From contig CAZAUF010000004.1 of assembly GCA_964488555.1 (NCBI GenBank), positions 62,001 to 126,000 of the forward strand: a stretch of DNA of 64,000 nt. Direction: 5' to 3'. The position numbers and the translations under genes were made by a program. The notes below the pieces were generated by a model, which was not told the DNA's origin, made no database searches, and saw nothing but the letters and a program-made list of their open reading frames with translations. This document shows, one piece after another, positions 60,119-64,000 of this stretch (its first letter is position 1; the number at the start of each line of letters is the position of its first letter). The stretch comes from UBA2112 sp964488555. GTDB lineage: Bacteria; Patescibacteriota; Saccharimonadia; Saccharimonadales; Saccharimonadaceae.

Positions 60119-62004
60119 TGAGTAAGAAATATTTCTCTCTGCGCACCGTCGGACTGTTGTCTATCGCTGCGACTATCGGCTTTTTGTCGACCGGCAGTCA
60201 AGTAAGCGCAGCGTCAAACTATAATCTTATATCTAATGCTGTTTATCTGAACAAAAACTCTATGTCTCGCGCTCAGATACAAAACTTCCTAGAGAGCAAA
60301 GGCAGCAAGCTTGCTACATACAAGGATCAGGGACCAAACGAAACCAAAAAAGAACTCGCATCGTACCTGATATGGCACGCTGCTCAAATATGGAGCATTA
60401 ACCCACAAGTAATCTTAGCTACTCTACAAAAAGAACAGTCTCTTATTACCAACCCGAATCCTTCATCAATTGCCCTACGTTCAGCTATGGGTTACGACTG
60501 TCCTGATTCATCCGCATGTAACTCTCTGTACTATGGGTTTGCCAATCAGGTAAACATGGCTACCTATCAGTTCCGTTATAACTATGAGGCCCTAAAGGGT
60601 AACTCGAGTTTTGTTGACATAGATGGAGATGTCCATGGCGTAGGGCAATATGCATGCAATGGCCCTACACACTTCTACAACAATGCATTGAGACCTGGTA
60701 ACACTGTTACCTTTAAGCGCAATACGGCAATTAGTGGCACCAAGGATAAGACTGTAAAGATAGCCAACGAAGCGACCGCTTCTCTGCTCTGCTATACTCC
60801 CCATGTCGGTCCCCTCAGCGAAACTGGTTACTCGGGTAGTGATAACTTCGTTTACTGGTTCAAGCAGTGGTTTGGTAGCACTCACTATTCAATTAGGGGG
60901 TCAATTAAGGAATTCTACGACAAAAATAATGGACCCGCCCTACTCGGCGAACCCCTTCAAAATGAAAAAACAGACGGCAAAGGTATGTGGTGGCAGAGAT
61001 TTGACAAAGGTTACATTGCCGGTCAATCGAACACAGGATACTACGCCGTAAAAGGATCTATAGGAAAACACTACACTAGTCACAATGGTCCATCTACACT
61101 TGGAAAACCCTTATCAAAAGAAACCCTTTCTGACGATGGTGTATGGTCACAACCTTTCGCACAAGGTTATATCGCAGGAAAGAGCGACTCAGGCTACTTC
61201 TCTATTCGTGGAAGCATCGCTGTGTTCTTCAAAAAATATGATGGCTTAGCTCGATTCGGCCAGCCCTTAAGTGCTATTGTGGGTCTTGGCTCTGGAGTAT
61301 GGGAGCAAAAATTTAAGAATGGATACGTCATAGGCAGCAAGGACCGATACTACAAAACCTCCCCATCCGCCCGAACCTACTGGCTCAATCATGGAGGTCA
61401 CGGTGGCAGACTTGGCCTACCAACGAGCTCGACATCGTCAATCGGATCCGGGGAATATCAAACGTACAAAGGTGGCGCCCTCTTCGGCAACAATGACACA
61501 GGATACTATGCACTCATGGGATCGATTGGCGCTAAGTACCTAAGTAATACAAGTGGGATTTTTGCCAGGTTGGGCTTCCCTATCGAAAATGAAAAGAGCG
61601 TAGGTTCCGGTGCCTGGTCACAACGATTCGAAAATGGATACATTGCAGGAAGTAGGGGTCGGTATTATGTAACTTCTGAGCAGCTTTATACGTACTGGAT
61701 AAATCATGGTGCGCAAGAAGGCAGACTTGGACTGCCGCGAGCATCTTCATATTCAATCGGTGATGGGGAATATCAACAATACCAAGGCGGAATTGTTATA
61801 GGGAGCGATAGCACGGGATACTATGCCGTAAAGGGCTCTATAGGCACAAAGTATTTGAGTGATCTGAACAATAATTTCTCAAAACTTGGCTTTCCGATCG
61901 AAAATGAACAAGATGCTGGCAACGGTCAATGGAAGCAAGTATTCGAAAAAGGATACATAATCGGCAGCCGTGCAAATGGATACACAATTATCGAAGAAGC
62001 TTGA
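60118..62004 (+). CDS. secreted wall hydrolase-like protein with seven LGFP repeats
   Basis: 628 residues. Signal peptide (about 1-31, VSAAS). A helical lysozyme-like domain (about 35-250) has 'WSINPQVILATLQKEQSLI', whose Glu is a candidate catalytic acid, and a later 'SAMGYDCPDSSACNSLYYGF'. Seven repeats of about 52 residues (260-625) follow the plan 'YYAVKGSIGxxY...LGxPxxxE...GxWxQxFxxGYIxGS', the LGFP type. LGFP repeats are known in Corynebacteriales wall proteins, where they are thought to bind the arabinogalactan-containing envelope. In an epibiont this protein could act on the host wall. Confidence 0.85.
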   Translation: MSKKYFSLRTVGLLSIAATIGFLSTGSQVSAASNYNLISNAVYLNKNSMSRAQIQNFLESKGSKLATYKDQGPNETKKELASYLIWHAAQIWSINPQVILATLQKEQSLITNPNPSSIALRSAMGYDCPDSSACNSLYYGFANQVNMATYQFRYNYEALKGNSSFVDIDGDVHGVGQYACNGPTHFYNNALRPGNTVTFKRNTAISGTKDKTVKIANEATASLLCYTPHVGPLSETGYSGSDNFVYWFKQWFGSTHYSIRGSIKEFYDKNNGPALLGEPLQNEKTDGKGMWWQRFDKGYIAGQSNTGYYAVKGSIGKHYTSHNGPSTLGKPLSKETLSDDGVWSQPFAQGYIAGKSDSGYFSIRGSIAVFFKKYDGLARFGQPLSAIVGLGSGVWEQKFKNGYVIGSKDRYYKTSPSARTYWLNHGGHGGRLGLPTSSTSSIGSGEYQTYKGGALFGNNDTGYYALMGSIGAKYLSNTSGIFARLGFPIENEKSVGSGAWSQRFENGYIAGSRGRYYVTSEQLYTYWINHGAQEGRLGLPRASSYSIGDGEYQQYQGGIVIGSDSTGYYAVKGSIGTKYLSDLNNNFSKLGFPIENEQDAGNGQWKQVFEKGYIIGSRANGYTIIEEA

Positions 62005-62143
62005 CCTTTTCTGTAAATAAAGGTTTTGTTATTATAGTGAATGAGTTATAAATGATTGCTGTATGTGACTTTGTGCCGTATAACATGTACTGAAGAATCT
62101 GCAAACTCGCTGAAATAGAATATCTCAAATAACGGGGGAATTA

Positions 62144-63424
62144 ATGGCAAAAATCGATTCACTAGCTATCGTAGGCTTAGGCTATGTAGGCCTGCCGCTC
62201 GCTCTACTAGCAGGCAAAAAGGGCTACACGGTGCACGGTATAGATGTTGATCCAGTCAAGATGAAAAAGCTTGCTGGTGGTACATCATACATAGATGACG
62301 TAACCGATCAAGAAATACAAACAAGTTCAGTTAAGTTTACTGATAGTTTTGAAGTTGTTTCTTCATCTGACGCCGTTATTGTTTGCGTACCAACTCCCGT
62401 CGATCACGACAAAAACCCAGACCTTAGCATTGTTAAAAATGCCGTTACTAGTGTTGTGCCTCACCTCAAAGATAAAGCATTGCTTGTCATAGAATCCACT
62501 ATAAATCCCGGCGTGTGTGACGAAACCGTCATCCCTCTTATCGAAGCAACTGGAAAAAAAGTTGGTAAGGATGTGTACCTCGCACACTGCCCTGAGCGCA
62601 TTAATCCAGGCGACCCCGTATATAACGTAAGTAACATCAACCGTGTAGTTGGAGCCAATTCCGAGAAGGAGCTTGAAGTAGCACGAGCATTATATGAAGA
62701 CCTTATTGATGCTGAGATTAAACCTATGAACAGCCTGAAAGAGGCAGAGGCTGTAAAGGTAGTTGAGAACTCCTTCAGAGACATCAACATTGCATTTGTT
62801 AACGAATTGGCTATGTCGTTCCACAAGCTTGGCATTAATGTCGAGAATGTAATTGACGGTGCTGCCACCAAACCGTTCAGCTTCATGCCTCACAGGCCAG
62901 GAGCTGGAGTTGGCGGTCACTGTATACCCGTTGATCCATATTATCTAATCGAATATGCACGCACCAATGGGTTTGAACATCGCTTCCTACGTCTAGCTCG
63001 AGACATTAATGAGTCTATGCCGAATTTTACAGTTGATTTACTTATAGAGTCTCTCAATAAGCTAGAGATGCCAATTAAAAACACAAAGATTGCCCTTTTA
63101 GGTCTTTCGTATAAACCAAATGTAGGTGATGAACGCGAAAGTCCTGCTCTTGTAATTAAGTCGATTCTTGAGGAACATCAAGCCAATCTTTCTATATACG
63201 ACCCGCACTTATCCCAGCATTCTACTGCATCAAACCTTGAAGATGCCTTGAAAGATGCAGCTGCCGTAGTCATAGCGACCGGGCACGATGAGTTTAAGGC
63301 CTTAAATGCGGACTACCTAAACCGTTTGGGAATTAAAGTTGTCATTGATGGTCGGAATATGTTAAGAACAGTCTCTCAAAGCTTCACAGACAGCAATATC
63401 ATATATAAAGGTATTGGTATTTAA
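62144..63424 (+). CDS. wecC: UDP-N-acetyl-D-mannosaminuronate dehydrogenase
   Basis: 426 residues, UDP-glucose/GDP-mannose dehydrogenase family. NAD motif GLGYVGLPLA, 'VCVPTPVD', the segment 'AHCPERINPGDPVYN', and catalytic Cys in GVGGHCIPVDPYYL are present; the C-terminal domain has 'GLSYKPNVGDERESPA'. Oxidises a UDP-HexNAc to the uronic acid. Together with the wecB-like gene directly downstream, the likely substrate is UDP-ManNAc. A GGGG site precedes the ATG. WbpA-type activity on UDP-GlcNAc is an alternative. Confidence 0.88.
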   Translation: MAKIDSLAIVGLGYVGLPLALLAGKKGYTVHGIDVDPVKMKKLAGGTSYIDDVTDQEIQTSSVKFTDSFEVVSSSDAVIVCVPTPVDHDKNPDLSIVKNAVTSVVPHLKDKALLVIESTINPGVCDETVIPLIEATGKKVGKDVYLAHCPERINPGDPVYNVSNINRVVGANSEKELEVARALYEDLIDAEIKPMNSLKEAEAVKVVENSFRDINIAFVNELAMSFHKLGINVENVIDGAATKPFSFMPHRPGAGVGGHCIPVDPYYLIEYARTNGFEHRFLRLARDINESMPNFTVDLLIESLNKLEMPIKNTKIALLGLSYKPNVGDERESPALVIKSILEEHQANLSIYDPHLSQHSTASNLEDALKDAAAVVIATGHDEFKALNADYLNRLGIKVVIDGRNMLRTVSQSFTDSNIIYKGIGI

Positions 63425-63427
63425 GCC

Positions 63428-64000
63428 ATGCTAAAACTTTGTCTCGTTGCTGGCGCTCGGCCCAATTTCATGAAAATTGCACCTATTGTGCGAGCCGCTG
63501 ATGGTGCGATAAAAAAAGGGGCAAATCTTTCCTACGAAATCGTTCATACAGGACAGCACTTTGACGATGCAATGAGCGGTGTATTTTTTGAGCAACTAAG
63601 CATACCGAAGCCAACTGTTAACCTTCATGCAGATACAGGCACGTACAACGAACGACTTGCTACCATCATGAATCGATTCGAGGAGTACCTTCAAAATAGC
63701 CAACCATCTGTGGTACTGGTCGTGGGCGACGTTCTCTCTACTATGGCTTGTAGTATCGTGTCCGTTAAGCAAAATATTCCTGTCGTACATGTTGAAGCAG
63801 GTATCCGCTCAGGCGACACCACAATGCCTGAAGAGGTCAACCGAATTATCACCGATTCATTAACGGATCATTTTTTTACCACAAGCACAACTGCAAATAG
63901 TATTTTAAAAGAGCATGGGGTTACCGATGACAGAATCCACTTCGTCGGGAACACTATGATTGATACATTGCAATACAGCTTAGACAAACTATTCCCACCA
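63428..64000 (+). CDS. wecB: UDP-N-acetylglucosamine 2-epimerase, N-terminal part (runs off window)
   Basis: 191 residues visible from the ATG at 63428, three bases after the wecC-type stop; the frame is open to the window end. 'LVAGARPNFMKIAPIVRA', 'VHTGQHFD', 'VVVVGDVLS' pattern ('LVVGDVLSTMA'), and 'VVHVEAGIRSGD...MPEEVNR' are those of the family; the usual GDT/TN reads GDV. It converts UDP-GlcNAc to UDP-ManNAc for the dehydrogenase. Confidence 0.92.
   Translation, partial: MLKLCLVAGARPNFMKIAPIVRAADGAIKKGANLSYEIVHTGQHFDDAMSGVFFEQLSIPKPTVNLHADTGTYNERLATIMNRFEEYLQNSQPSVVLVVGDVLSTMACSIVSVKQNIPVVHVEAGIRSGDTTMPEEVNRIITDSLTDHFFTTSTTANSILKEHGVTDDRIHFVGNTMIDTLQYSLDKLFPP

Noticed and set aside
1..64000. 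Recoded UGA (as glycine) as in some CPR lineages
   Set aside because: Several genes end cleanly at TGA at the expected family length, for example the LGFP gene at 62004 and the O-antigen ligase-like gene at 44144.

Overview
The window looks like a piece of a Patescibacteria (CPR) chromosome, most probably a Candidatus Saccharibacteria (TM7) relative. This rests on gene style rather than a marker gene: many single-pass secreted surface proteins, CPR-type fibre proteins, a small glycan locus, an LGFP-repeat wall protein of the kind found in Actinobacteria (the usual Saccharibacteria hosts), little biosynthesis, and many start codons sitting 6-11 nt behind a TATAAT-like box with no Shine-Dalgarno site. 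The code is standard (UGA is used as stop).

Layout. 1-450: 5' end of an N-domain-less clpB under a perfect CIRCE operator. 450-950: broken ATP-grasp gene and a tRNA relic. 950-10794: an AT-richer integrated element lying between the tRNA relic and an intact tRNA-Asn. It carries a large serine recombinase, a replication-type P-loop ATPase, two small accessory proteins, a winged-helix regulator, a trypsin-like protease/HEPN pair, a secreted nuclease/YHYH pair and two membrane proteins. Two elaborate palindromic regions lie inside it (5787-5889 and 9068-9189). 11046-20667: a surface locus with four secreted paralogues that share a C-terminal signature, two DUF916-like membrane proteins, a PKD protein and a repeat protein. 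20776-22657: a beta-helix fibre protein and a RAYT transposase flanked by REP-type hairpins. 22685-29043: a compact F1-ATPase operon that starts with a membrane protein ending in a subunit-c-like hairpin (GRNP loop, no carboxylate) and whose b-like subunit has no membrane anchor. 29256-32549: fibre and single-TM proteins.

32613-46968: double metallophosphatase-like protein, Nudix/HTH protein, DJ-1/PfpI protein, HhH protein, membrane-tailed Clp-type AAA+ protein, a tandem pair of beta-lactamase-fold wall proteins (one degenerate), an orphan LexA-type DNA-binding protein overlapping an O-antigen ligase-like gene, and an initiating sugar transferase. 47026-53826: glycosyltransferase, galE, two TraB-like paralogues, glmS, cytidylyltransferase. 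53843-56735: two-subunit ATP-citrate lyase. 57313-64000: OatA-like acyltransferase with an AT-rich second half, Gmad2 protein, LGFP-repeat protein, and wecC/wecB-type genes making UDP-ManNAcA.

Together the genes describe a small cell that invests in envelope display, glycans and host contact. The most unusual candidates are the F1-ATPase with a non-canonical membrane partner, the WxL-like surface family, the structured leader of the integrated recombinase, and the protease/HEPN pair. No database search was possible, so all family names are recognition by eye.
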